A stretch of 64,000 nucleotides of DNA, taken from Cellvibrio sp. (GTDB lineage Bacteria > Pseudomonadota > Gammaproteobacteria > Pseudomonadales > Cellvibrionaceae). The translations under genes and the position numbers were made by a program. Numbering within the stretch: position 1 is the first letter of the stretch; every line of letters begins with the position of its first letter. The notes below the pieces were generated by a model. The model was not told the DNA's origin, ran no database searches, and saw only the letters and a program-made list of their open reading frames with translations. The stretch lies in NCBI GenBank assembly GCA_016712405.1, contig JADJRD010000006.1, forward strand, positions 33,417 through 97,416. Reading direction: 5' to 3'. This document shows positions 56,417-64,000 of the stretch, one piece after another.

Positions 56417-56974
56417 TTAGACCGCCATCAAATCGACTTCTTTGGCAGCCAGCGCTTTATCCACTTCAGCAATATATTTATCGGTAATTTTTTGAATATC
56501 GTCTTGTGCACGACGATCCTCGTCTTCACCGATTTTTTTATCTTTTAATAAGGCTTTGACATCCGCTAAAACATCACGACGCACATTGCGCACAGATACT
56601 CGACCATGCTCAGCTTCTGCTCTGGCTTGCTTGATAAAATTTTTGCGAGTCTCTTCAGTTAACATGGGCAATGGGATACGAATCAATCCGTTATTAGTGG
56701 AGGGATTTAATCCCAAATCGGATTTCATAATTGCTTTTTCAATTTCAGAAACCAGATTACGCTCCCAAGGACTAACCGACAAAGTGCGTGCATCCTCAAT
56801 ATTAATATTGCCAACCTGGTTCAAAGGTGTTGGCGTACCGTAATAATTGACCATGATGCCATCCAACAAGCTGGGATGCGCGCGACCAGTACGAATTTTA
56901 TTGAAATTATTACCCAAAGCTTCAACAGCTTTTTTCATGCGGGATTCAGCATCTTTTTTAATGTCAGTAATCAT
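56417..56974 (-). CDS. frr: Ribosome recycling factor
   Basis: The 185-residue protein splits post-termination ribosomes together with EF-G, and has the E. coli length exactly. The helical bundle contains NFNKIRTGRAHPSLLDGIMV near residues 23-42 and IRIPLPMLTEETRKNFIKQA near 96-115, with EVDKAL near the end. Its ATG overlaps the pyrH stop (ATGA), so both are coupled. Confidence 0.97.
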   Translation of the reverse strand: MITDIKKDAESRMKKAVEALGNNFNKIRTGRAHPSLLDGIMVNYYGTPTPLNQVGNINIEDARTLSVSPWERNLVSEIEKAIMKSDLGLNPSTNNGLIRIPLPMLTEETRKNFIKQARAEAEHGRVSVRNVRRDVLADVKALLKDKKIGEDEDRRAQDDIQKITDKYIAEVDKALAAKEVDLMAV

Positions 56975-57705
56975 TTTTTGTCCTCTTCTATCAAAGTACC
57001 TTCGTTGCTGCCAACGACAATATTGAGCAACGCACCTGTTTTATTCATTCTGAAAACACGCACCGGCATGTCATGTTCCCGACACAAACAAATTGCAGTC
57101 AAATCCATTACGCCTAATTTTTTATCCAAGACCTCGTCATAACTCAGACGATCATATTTGGTTGCATTGGGATCTTTTTTAGGATCAGCGGTATAAACAC
57201 CATCGACCTTGGTAGCTTTCAGCACTATATCCGCTTCCACTTCGATGCCGCGCAAACAGGCAGCAGAATCTGTTGTAAAAAATGGATTACCTGTACCTGC
57301 GGCAAATATCACTACTTCACCCATGCCTAGAAAACGTACCGCACGACGGCGATCATAATGTTCAACAATTCCACTCATCGGGATCGCCGACATCACACGT
57401 GACGAAATATTGGAACGTTCAAGCGCATCACGCATCGCCAATGCATTCATCACAGTGGCCAACATTCCCATATGGTCACCAGTCACTCGATCCAAACCAG
57501 CGGCACTTAATTGTGAACCCCGAAACAGGTTGCCTCCACCAATCACCAAGCCCACCTGCACGCCTATTCCAACTAACTGACCAATTTCGAGTGCCATTTT
57601 ATCCAGCACTTTAGGATCAATCCCAAACCCCTCAGTCCCCATCAATTCTTCGCCACTCAACTTCAACAATATACGTTTGTATTTTTTATCTCTCGGATTC
57701 GACAT
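56971..57705 (-). CDS. pyrH: UMP kinase
   Basis: The 244-residue hexameric kinase phosphorylates UMP and is the bacterial-type enzyme regulated by GTP and UTP. It begins MSNPRDKKYKRILLKLSGEE with the phosphate-binding block, then VIGGGNLFRGSQL, GDHMGMLATVMNALAM and ADIVLKATKVDGVYTADP. ATG 57705 has GGAG 6 nt upstream and is preferred to a start four codons earlier. A terminator hairpin at 57868 separates it from tsf, so pyrH probably has its own promoter in the 57720-57860 region, though I see no strong -10/-35. Confidence 0.97.
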   Translation of the reverse strand: MSNPRDKKYKRILLKLSGEELMGTEGFGIDPKVLDKMALEIGQLVGIGVQVGLVIGGGNLFRGSQLSAAGLDRVTGDHMGMLATVMNALAMRDALERSNISSRVMSAIPMSGIVEHYDRRRAVRFLGMGEVVIFAAGTGNPFFTTDSAACLRGIEVEADIVLKATKVDGVYTADPKKDPNATKYDRLSYDEVLDKKLGVMDLTAICLCREHDMPVRVFRMNKTGALLNIVVGSNEGTLIEEDKK

Positions 57706-57860
57706 AAAGATCTCCATACAGGTTGAGGGCTTAAACGAGAAGACTGACTCAAAAAATCACCGCAGTGTAACAGAAAAAGACGCCAGAGATGCAGCCTTCA
57801 GCTAACGCACTACGAGATCTGATTCAAAGAAGCTCTATCGAATACTGACAACAAGGACAT

Positions 57861-57897
57861 AAAAAAACCCGCGAAGTTTTATCTTCGCGGGTTTTTT
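57861..57897 (-). terminator. Rho-independent terminator after tsf
   Basis: CCCGCGAAG and CTTCGCGGG form a perfect 9-bp stem around TTTTAT, flanked by A7 and T6. It lies about 20 bp beyond the tsf stop and ends the rpsB-tsf transcript before pyrH. Confidence 0.93.
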
Positions 57898-57916
57898 ATT
57901 TAATCAATCAATCCAA

Positions 57917-58777
57917 TTATTTGTTAGATGCAGCTACCTGAGCAGCCACTTCAGCAGCAAAATCCACCACTGCTTTTTCAATGCCTTCGCCTACTTCCAA
58001 ACGCACAAAACTCTTCACAGTTGCACCGGCTGCTTTCGCAAATTGAGCAACAGTTTGTTCAGGGTTTTTAACGAATGGCTGATCAGTCAAACTCGCTTCT
58101 TTGAGGAACTTGTTGATGCGACCACCAATCATTTTCTCAACGATTTCAGCAGGTTTGCCCGCCATGTCAGGCTGAGCACGAATAATTTCTTTTTCTTTCT
58201 CGACCAATTCAGCAGGCATCTGATCAGCGCTAACAACAGTTGGGTTTACAGCAGCAACGTGCATAGCGATATCTTTCGCAGTTTCATCGTTACCGCCTTC
58301 CAACTGCACCAATACTGCAATGCGATTGTTCAGGTGTAAGTAACCACCTACAACACCACCCTGAATCAAACTTACGCGGCGAACGCTGATTTTTTCACCA
58401 ATTTTTTGTACCAAAGCTTCACGAGCAACCTCCAAGTCACCCACCATCAAGGCTGCAACGTCAGTTTGTTTTGCAGCGAAAGCTTGCTCAAGCACTTTGT
58501 TAACAAATGCCAGAAATCCAGCATCACGGGCAACAAAGTCAGTTTCTGAGTTAACTTCAATAGCAACTGCATAACTGTTATCTGCAGCAACTTTAACCGC
58601 AACCACACCATCTGCTGCAGTACGACCTTCTTTTTTCGCTGCTTTTAAACCTGATAATTTACGCAGGTTTTCAATCGCCAACTCAACATCGCCACCGGCA
58701 TCAGCCAATGCTTTTTTACATTCCATCATGCCCAAACCAGTACGTTCGCGCAGTTCTTTTACCAATACAGCTGACAT
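57917..58777 (-). CDS. tsf: Elongation factor Ts
   Basis: The 286-residue protein is the guanine-nucleotide exchange factor for EF-Tu. The N-terminal UBA-like domain reads VKELRERTGLGMMECKKALA, followed by the dimerisation core with ETDFVARDAGFLAFV and HVAAVNPTVVSADQMP. GAGAGGAG lies 9 nt before the ATG. It is downstream of rpsB by 76 bp, the universal order. Confidence 0.98.
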   Translation of the reverse strand: MSAVLVKELRERTGLGMMECKKALADAGGDVELAIENLRKLSGLKAAKKEGRTAADGVVAVKVAADNSYAVAIEVNSETDFVARDAGFLAFVNKVLEQAFAAKQTDVAALMVGDLEVAREALVQKIGEKISVRRVSLIQGGVVGGYLHLNNRIAVLVQLEGGNDETAKDIAMHVAAVNPTVVSADQMPAELVEKEKEIIRAQPDMAGKPAEIVEKMIGGRINKFLKEASLTDQPFVKNPEQTVAQFAKAAGATVKSFVRLEVGEGIEKAVVDFAAEVAAQVAASNK

Positions 58778-58853
58778 GGTTTTCTCCTCTCAATTTGTGG
58801 ATTTGAAAAAGGGGGCTTTGCCCTTCAGATCAAACAGAATGTCGTTTGATCAA

Positions 58854-59597
58854 TTACTCCGCAGCAGGCTCGCTTTCGGCAGCAACGTATTCATCTTTGT
58901 TAGGTACGCCAGATGCAGACTTAGCACCTTCCAAACAGGCATCAGCAATCGCAGAGACATACAATTTTATAGCGCGGATGGCATCATCGTTACCCGGGAT
59001 GATGTAATCAACACCTTCAGGATTACTGTTGGTATCAACAATACCAATAACAGGAATACCGAGTTTATTGGCTTCTTGAATGGCAATACGCTCGTGATCA
59101 ACATCAATTACAAACATGGCGTCAGGCAAACCGCCCATGTTTTTGATACCACCGATAGAACGCTCCAACTTCTCCATATCGCGAGTACGCATCAAAGCTT
59201 CTTTCTTGGTCAACTTGGTAAAAGTACCATCTTGACTTTGAGAAACCAGATCGCTCAAACGACGGATAGAAGCACGAATAGTTTTGTAGTTGGTCAACAT
59301 ACCACCCAACCAACGACTGCTCACAAATGGCTGACCAGCGCGCAGTGCTTGTTCTTCAATGGTTTTTTGTGCAGCACGCTTGGTGCCTACAAACAGAAGT
59401 TTTTTCTTTTGAGATGCCATTTGTTGAACCACAGCCAAAGCTTGGTTGAACGCAGGGACAGTGTGCTCAAGGTTGATGATGTGAATCTTGTTACGCGCAC
59501 CGAAGATGTACTTACCCATCTTTGGGTTCCAGTAACGGGTTTGGTGACCAAAGTGGACACCGGCGGACAGCATATCGCGCATGCTAACTTGTGGCAT
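58854..59597 (-). CDS. rpsB: 30S ribosomal protein S2
   Basis: The 247-residue small-subunit protein starts MPQVSMRDMLSAGVHFGHQT and shows WNPKMGKYIFGARNKIHIIN, SSRWLGGMLTNYKTIR and LPDAMFVIDVDHERIA. ATG 59597 with AGGA upstream is chosen over a 27-codon open extension that has no ribosome-binding site. The last residues are acidic (ESEPAAE). S2 usually represses its own operon through the leader, which here is about 170 nt long. Confidence 0.97.
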   Translation of the reverse strand: MPQVSMRDMLSAGVHFGHQTRYWNPKMGKYIFGARNKIHIINLEHTVPAFNQALAVVQQMASQKKKLLFVGTKRAAQKTIEEQALRAGQPFVSSRWLGGMLTNYKTIRASIRRLSDLVSQSQDGTFTKLTKKEALMRTRDMEKLERSIGGIKNMGGLPDAMFVIDVDHERIAIQEANKLGIPVIGIVDTNSNPEGVDYIIPGNDDAIRAIKLYVSAIADACLEGAKSASGVPNKDEYVAAESEPAAE

Positions 59598-59924
59598 TTT
59601 TTCATTCCTAATCAATGGGTTAAGCCTCCATACACCCCGCTCACCAACCGTCATGTTTGCAAAGCAAGCATTTGGCACCCAGGTTTCGCGTAACTGATGT
59701 ATGTGTGACGTTAGTTAAGGTTTATCTCGCTTTGTGACCACTGTTTGACCAACAGACCCAAAACGAGGCGCGCTTTATACCACAAACGTCCAGCAAATTG
59801 AACTCAATTCCCCAATTTCAAAAAATCAGGAACAAGTTAACAGTTTTTGAAGATTATGGTTGCGCTAACAATGTCATTAACTTACATTATCCAGACTTAC
59901 CAATCTGAACCAATGAGGAATGTT
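59598..59924. other. Divergent region between rpsB and the 63-residue gene
   Basis: This 327-bp region contains the rpsB leader (about 59598-59770), the rpsB promoter at 59775-59803, and on the plus strand a weak promoter-like TTGCGC at 59860-59865 and TACATT at 59883-59888 with a 17-nt spacer. The leader may hold the S2 autoregulatory structure, which I cannot draw reliably by eye. Confidence 0.5.
59775..59803 (-). promoter_or_regulatory. rpsB: Probable rpsB promoter with G/C-rich discriminator
   Basis: On the minus strand TTCAAT (59798-59803) and TATAAA (59775-59780) are 17 nt apart, and the -10 is followed by GCGCGCC. Such G/C-rich discriminators mark promoters of ribosomal genes repressed by ppGpp and DksA, so stringent control is likely. 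Confidence 0.6.
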
Positions 59925-60116
59925 ATGCCATTACTTAACGCACCAAGCTCTTCCGCCTTCTTTAAAGGGCAATCTGATGCCAAATCAGGTGTAAAATCTC
60001 CAAAGATACCGCAATCAAACGCTAGCTTTGAAGAGCACCTTTACTACCGCGGATATATGCAACAAGTGAAGAAAACTCAGCAATCCCTATCGTTCAACTT
60101 AGCTAGTTACGCTTAA
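59925..60116 (+). CDS. Small uncharacterised protein, 63 residues
   Basis: From ATG 59925, with GAGG 6 nt upstream, the frame reads MPLLNAPSSSAFFKGQSDAK and later NASFEEHLYYRGYMQQVKKT, ending NLASYA. It is soluble and basic, with a low-complexity N-terminus and a probable C-terminal helix. The in-frame region back to 59847 lacks a ribosome-binding site. The good ribosome-binding site and a plausible promoter upstream argue that it is real. I recognise no family. It lies in the rpsB-map interval, next to uxuA. Confidence 0.65.
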   Translation: MPLLNAPSSSAFFKGQSDAKSGVKSPKIPQSNASFEEHLYYRGYMQQVKKTQQSLSFNLASYA

Positions 60117-60309
60117 TCACTGGGCAGGCAGCCGATAATAATAACGAAAGCCGCCAAGACCACCCCTAGACTCCTTTTTTCATTATTGCCACCTGATCTC
60201 CCCCAGTTGGAGGAATCCCACATTTAACCTTTTCTCTTTCATGAATCTTAACTTGCATACCAGCGACCAAATTAGGTTCAATGGCGCATCTGTTTAATGA
60301 GGTAATCCC

Positions 60310-61506
60310 ATGAAAGAAACTTGGCGTTGGTTTGGCCCAAAAGATCCCATCAGCTTGCAACATATCAAACAAGCCGGAGCCACCGGCATAGTAACCTCTT
60401 TACATCACATCAAAACCGGTGAAGTCTGGCCTATAGCGGACATTCTTGAACGCAAAAAAATGATTGAAGACAACGGATTGGAATGGGCCGTTATTGAAAG
60501 TATTCCACTGCACAATGACATCAAAACCCGCACCGGTAATTACCAACAATTGATTGAAAATTACAAACAATCGATTCGCAACGTTGGCACCGCTGGTGTT
60601 TATGATGTGTGCTACAACTTTATGCCGGTAGTCGATTGGACTCGAACCAATTTAACTTACACCCTGCCAAATAACGCCCAGGCATTACGTTTTGAGATGA
60701 GTGATTTCGCCGCTTACGACGTTTACATACTGAAAAGACCCGGCGCAGAAACTTCATACAAACCAGAGGTTTTAGCTAAAGCCAAAACGCGTTTGGATGC
60801 CATGAGCAATGAAGAAAAAACCTTGCTCGAAAAAAATATTATTGCAGGATTACCGGGCGGCGAAGGCTCATATGATCGCGATGGTATTCGCGCTGCAATC
60901 GATCAATTTATCAAAATGGGCGATGCCGGAATGCGTGCAAATTTATTCGCATTTTTGCGCGAGATTATTCCTATCGCAGAAGAAGCGGGCGTACGTATGG
61001 CAATTCATCCAGATGATCCACCCTTCTCTTTATTTGGTTTACCGCGTGTCGTTTCCACCGCTGACGATGCTCGCGCATTGCTAAACGCAGCACCTCGCCC
61101 CGCCAACGGTTTAACACTCTGTGCAGGCTCTTACGGTGCGCGCTGCGACAATGATTTAGTGGCAATGGCACGCGAATTCGGCGAACGAATTTATTTTGTG
61201 CATTTACGTAATATCAAGCGCGAAGATGATGGTTCATTTTTTGAATCGGATCACCTCGATGGCGATAACGACATGGTGGGATTAATTGATGCGTTGCTCG
61301 ATGAAGAGCAACGTCGTCAACAAGCAGGCGTGAAATTACCTGCTATCTCCATGCGCCCGGATCATGGCCATTTAATGGGTGATGATTTGGGTAAAACAGG
61401 AATGAATCCTGGTTATTCCTACACCGGCCGCATGAAAGGCCTCGCTGAATTGCGCGGCGTGATTCATGCTCTCACAACTTTACGCGAGCGTAGTTTACGG
61501 GTTTGA
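60310..61506 (+). CDS. uxuA: Mannonate dehydratase
   Basis: The 398-residue enzyme converts D-mannonate to 2-keto-3-deoxygluconate in hexuronate (glucuronate) breakdown. It begins MKETWRWFGPKDPISLQHIK. The metal-site residues appear in MAIHPDDPPFSLFGLPR, LCAGSYGARCDND, FVHLRNIKRE and MRPDHGHLMGDD. Length is as in E. coli (394). GAGG lies upstream of the ATG. No uxuB, uxaC, transporter or GntR regulator is adjacent, so it is isolated from its pathway. Such enzymes suit a plant-polysaccharide degrader. Confidence 0.97.
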   Translation: MKETWRWFGPKDPISLQHIKQAGATGIVTSLHHIKTGEVWPIADILERKKMIEDNGLEWAVIESIPLHNDIKTRTGNYQQLIENYKQSIRNVGTAGVYDVCYNFMPVVDWTRTNLTYTLPNNAQALRFEMSDFAAYDVYILKRPGAETSYKPEVLAKAKTRLDAMSNEEKTLLEKNIIAGLPGGEGSYDRDGIRAAIDQFIKMGDAGMRANLFAFLREIIPIAEEAGVRMAIHPDDPPFSLFGLPRVVSTADDARALLNAAPRPANGLTLCAGSYGARCDNDLVAMAREFGERIYFVHLRNIKREDDGSFFESDHLDGDNDMVGLIDALLDEEQRRQQAGVKLPAISMRPDHGHLMGDDLGKTGMNPGYSYTGRMKGLAELRGVIHALTTLRERSLRV

Positions 61507-61533
61507 TATAAACAATTTATTGAATTTAAAAGT

Positions 61534-61558
61534 GATATGCCCTTTCAAAGGGCATATC
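61534..61558. terminator. Perfect hairpin after uxuA, possible terminator or operator
   Basis: GATATGCCC-TTTCAAA-GGGCATATC forms at least a 9-bp stem (12 with the T/A pairs). No T run follows, so it is not a classical Rho-independent terminator. It lies 28 bp after the uxuA stop and about 125 bp before map, and may limit readthrough or bind a regulator. Confidence 0.45.
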
Positions 61559-61681
61559 GCTTGAATATCTTCCCAATAACATTAACTAGTTTCATCCAGC
61601 CTCCAGTTTATCTAGCTGCAATCCCATCCTATCGTTTAGAATGCCACCTCTTTTGACTGACCCTTTTGAGACAAGCATTCA

Positions 61682-62458
61682 ATGTCTGTGACCATTAAAA
61701 CCCCTGATGAAATTGAAAAGATGCGCGTAGCCGGCCGCATGGCGGCTGAAGTATTGGAATTGATTGGCCAGTATGTTCAGCCAGGTGTGACAACTGCCGA
61801 ACTGGACAAGATTTGTCACGATCATATAGTGAATGTGCAAAAAGCCATTCCGGCTTGTTTGGGCTATCGCAACTTTCCAAAATCGATTTGTACTTCAGTC
61901 AATCAGGTTGTTTGTCACGGCATACCCTCTGATAAAAAAATTCTGAAAAATGGTGACATTATTAATATTGATGTCACTGTGATTTATCAGGGTTATCACG
62001 GCGATACCAGCGCCATGTATTTTGTTGGCACCCCTGTTTCACATGCCGAACGTCTGGTCAAAATTACACAAGAATGCATGTACAAAGCCATTGCGTTAGT
62101 GAAACCTGGATGCAGACTAGGCGACATTGGTCATGCGATCCAACAACACGCTGAAGCACATTATTATTCTGTTGTGCGCGAATATTGTGGTCACGGCATT
62201 GGCAAAGTCTTCCATGAAGACCCACAAATTTTGCACTATGGTCGCCCCGGTACTGGAATGGAATTAAAAGAAGGAATGTGTTTCACCATAGAACCCATGA
62301 TCAATGCAGGCAAAGCTGACACCAAATTAAAAAGTGATGGTTGGACAGTCGAAACCAAAGATGGTCGACTTTCTGCCCAATGGGAACACACTATGGTTGT
62401 CACAAAAGAAGGTGTCGAAGTATTAACGGCACGCAGTGGTGAACATTTTTTTTCTTGA
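61682..62458 (+). CDS. map: Methionine aminopeptidase, type I
   Basis: The 258-residue enzyme removes N-terminal methionine from new proteins. Metal ligands are in IDVTVIYQGYHGDTSAMY (two Asp), CGHGIGKVFHEDP (His), FTIEPMIN (Glu) and AQWEHTMVV (Glu). E. coli Map has 264 residues. In many relatives map is directly divergent from rpsB; here the 63-residue gene and uxuA lie between them. It is followed 12 nt later by glnD. Confidence 0.97.
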   Translation: MSVTIKTPDEIEKMRVAGRMAAEVLELIGQYVQPGVTTAELDKICHDHIVNVQKAIPACLGYRNFPKSICTSVNQVVCHGIPSDKKILKNGDIINIDVTVIYQGYHGDTSAMYFVGTPVSHAERLVKITQECMYKAIALVKPGCRLGDIGHAIQQHAEAHYYSVVREYCGHGIGKVFHEDPQILHYGRPGTGMELKEGMCFTIEPMINAGKADTKLKSDGWTVETKDGRLSAQWEHTMVVTKEGVEVLTARSGEHFFS

Positions 62459-62470
62459 GAACCCTTGGGC

Positions 62471-64000
62471 ATGTCACACAAACACCTACCCTATTTTGAA
62501 CGCCCGTTATTTTTTTTCGATCAAAGTCGATTTCGAAAAGCGCTTGAACAACACCCTGTCATCACCATTTTTAAAGATGCATTAAACGCAGCCAACGTTC
62601 AATTTCATCGCCGATTTGTTGAAGGCGAAGACATACGCACTCTAGTATATGAACGCGCATTATTTATTGACTGTATTTTGCATTACGCTTGGTTTCAATT
62701 TGAATGGCCGGAGAGTATCAGCCTTGAAGCGGTTGGCGGTTATGGTCGCGGCGAATTGCATCCTTGTTCCGATATTGATTTATTAATTTTACATCGTCAG
62801 CAAGTACTGGAAGAATCAAAAGATAACATTGAACGTTTTCTCACGCTGTTGTGGGATATAGGCCTGGAAATTGGTAGCAGCGTACGCACCATTAAACAAA
62901 CTCTTGAACTTGCCAAAACCGATATTACTGTTGCCACTAATTTATTGGAATCACGTAATCTGGTTGGTGATCCATCACTTCGCCATGAGTTGTTACAAGC
63001 CATAACACCTGAGAATATTTGGTCGGCTGAAAACTTCTTCCGTGCAAAATACGAAGAACAACAAGATCGACACAAAAAATATAACGACACAGAATACAAT
63101 CTCGAACCCAATATCAAAAATGCTCCAGGTGGCCTGCGAGATATTCAAACCATCAGCTGGGTAACCAAACGTTATTTTGGCGTTAAAACCTTAAAACAAT
63201 TGGAAGGCAAAGGATTTTTTACAGACGAAGAATTATCGCTGTTAAACTCAGGCGAAGAATATTTATGGCGTGTACGTTATGCATTGCACATGATCGCCAA
63301 GCGTCCTGAAGAAAGATTGCTATTCGATTATCAGCGTGAAATTGCCAAACTCTTTGGTTTTGCAGACAATCACGAAGGCCTTGCTGTCGAACAATTCATG
63401 CATCGTTACTACCGCACAGTATTGGCACTGCGCGAATTAAACGATGTGGTTCTCCAATTTTTGTCTGAAGCCATTTTACAACGCGGACAAAACAAAAAAG
63501 TCATTTCGATCAACGAACGCTTTCAATTGCGTGAGGATTTTATCGAAGCAACGCACACTTATGTATTTGAAGAAAACCCTTCAGCCCTGCTGGAAATATT
63601 TGTATTAATGGCTCAAAACCCCGCGATACAAGGCGTGCGGGCATCTACCATTCGTTGGATTCGAGAAAGTCGACATTTAATTGATGATGCCTACAGAAAC
63701 AATCCAAAGAATACAGAGTTATTTTTAGAATTATTACAACAACCTCAAAATGTAGTAGAACAACTCAAACGAATGTCACGCTACGGTATTCTCGGATTGT
63801 ATTTACCGGAGTTTGGTCTAGTTACCGGGCAAATGCAGCACGATTTATTTCATATTTATACGGTTGATGCCCACACCTTAAAAGTTATGCAAAACATGGG
63901 CAATTTTTTATTGCCCCGCGCAAAAGAAGATTTCCCTGTTGCGGCCAACGTCGTAAAACGCTTGCCAAAATTTGAACTGCTGTATGTTGCTGGTTTATAT
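62471..64000 (+). CDS. glnD: GlnD uridylyltransferase / uridylyl-removing enzyme, N-terminal part (runs off the window)
   Basis: The frame from ATG 62471 is open for 510 codons to the window end. GlnD modifies the PII proteins in response to glutamine and so controls nitrogen assimilation. The nucleotidyltransferase motif GGYGRGELHPCSDIDLLIL (residues about 93-111) has both metal-binding aspartates, and NIKNAPGGLRDIQTISWV near 216-233 is a family block. The start of the HD region is reached at FHIYTVDAHTLKVM (about 461-474). The HD catalytic residues and the two ACT domains are beyond the window. Its position after map is the usual one. Confidence 0.95.
   Translation, partial: MSHKHLPYFERPLFFFDQSRFRKALEQHPVITIFKDALNAANVQFHRRFVEGEDIRTLVYERALFIDCILHYAWFQFEWPESISLEAVGGYGRGELHPCSDIDLLILHRQQVLEESKDNIERFLTLLWDIGLEIGSSVRTIKQTLELAKTDITVATNLLESRNLVGDPSLRHELLQAITPENIWSAENFFRAKYEEQQDRHKKYNDTEYNLEPNIKNAPGGLRDIQTISWVTKRYFGVKTLKQLEGKGFFTDEELSLLNSGEEYLWRVRYALHMIAKRPEERLLFDYQREIAKLFGFADNHEGLAVEQFMHRYYRTVLALRELNDVVLQFLSEAILQRGQNKKVISINERFQLREDFIEATHTYVFEENPSALLEIFVLMAQNPAIQGVRASTIRWIRESRHLIDDAYRNNPKNTELFLELLQQPQNVVEQLKRMSRYGILGLYLPEFGLVTGQMQHDLFHIYTVDAHTLKVMQNMGNFLLPRAKEDFPVAANVVKRLPKFELLYVAGLY

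Noticed and set aside
62797..63117. Minus-strand 106-codon open frame
   Set aside because: It lies wholly inside glnD on the opposite strand and its translation shows no family features; it is a shadow of the real gene.

Overview
The window is 64 kb of a gammaproteobacterial chromosome made almost entirely of housekeeping genes. The gene order follows the Pseudomonas/Cellvibrio pattern: gltA divergent from sdhCDAB-sucAB-lpd-sucCD, and uppS-cdsA-dxr placed between frr and rseP. Together with the moderate-to-low G+C content, the 180-kDa-type NAD-glutamate dehydrogenase, a DUF2835 protein and a uxuA gene, this suggests Cellvibrionaceae (Cellvibrio-like). The class is confident; the genus is inference. 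I see no prophage, insertion-sequence transposase, tRNA, rRNA or CRISPR array.

Layout. 1-2000: 5' part of aceE (minus), a HopJ-family gene and a DUF2835 gene. 2021-6907: NAD-glutamate dehydrogenase. 7078-14177: the Bat (aerotolerance-type) operon moxR, DUF58, DUF4381, batA, batB-TPR, batD (plus), carrying two palindromic repeat elements. 14218-22525: a minus-strand run of trxC, pepN, DUF1315, nadK, a cyclic-nucleotide-binding/rhodanese protein, a PLP-dependent ACC deaminase/D-cysteine desulfhydrase relative and a coiled-coil protein; pepN has a repeat element on each side. 22896-34013: the TCA operon read as sdhC, D, A, B, sucA, sucB, lpd, sucC, sucD, with gltA divergent. 36015-40140: creC directly downstream of a lipoprotein M1 aminopeptidase. 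40228-57705: the conserved envelope and lipid cluster from pyrH to accA. 57917-59597: tsf and rpsB. 59925-64000 (plus): a 63-residue unknown protein, uxuA, map and the 5' part of glnD.

The genes fall into three functional blocks. One is central carbon metabolism (E1 of pyruvate dehydrogenase, glutamate entry into the TCA cycle, 2-oxoglutarate dehydrogenase, succinyl-CoA synthetase, succinate dehydrogenase, citrate synthase). The second is envelope construction (undecaprenyl-PP, CDP-DAG, MEP isoprenoid step, RseP, BamA, Skp, LpxD/A/B, FabZ, AccA). The third is translation and nitrogen signalling (S2, EF-Ts, RRF, methionine aminopeptidase, GlnD).

The main caution is sequence integrity. Five genes (DUF4381, batB, trxC, sdhA, dnaE) are broken by six frameshifts, and each is repaired by adding one base at a short homopolymer. 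Since dnaE is essential, these look like base-calling losses rather than biology. moxR is different: about 200 bp including the Walker A region is missing. I did not find a convincing undescribed multi-gene system. The best leads are a canonical EF-hand-like loop in a BamA surface loop, an orphan CreC kinase coupled to a secreted-type peptidase, a two-CNB/rhodanese protein beside a PLP enzyme, and repeat elements that have remodelled gene ends.
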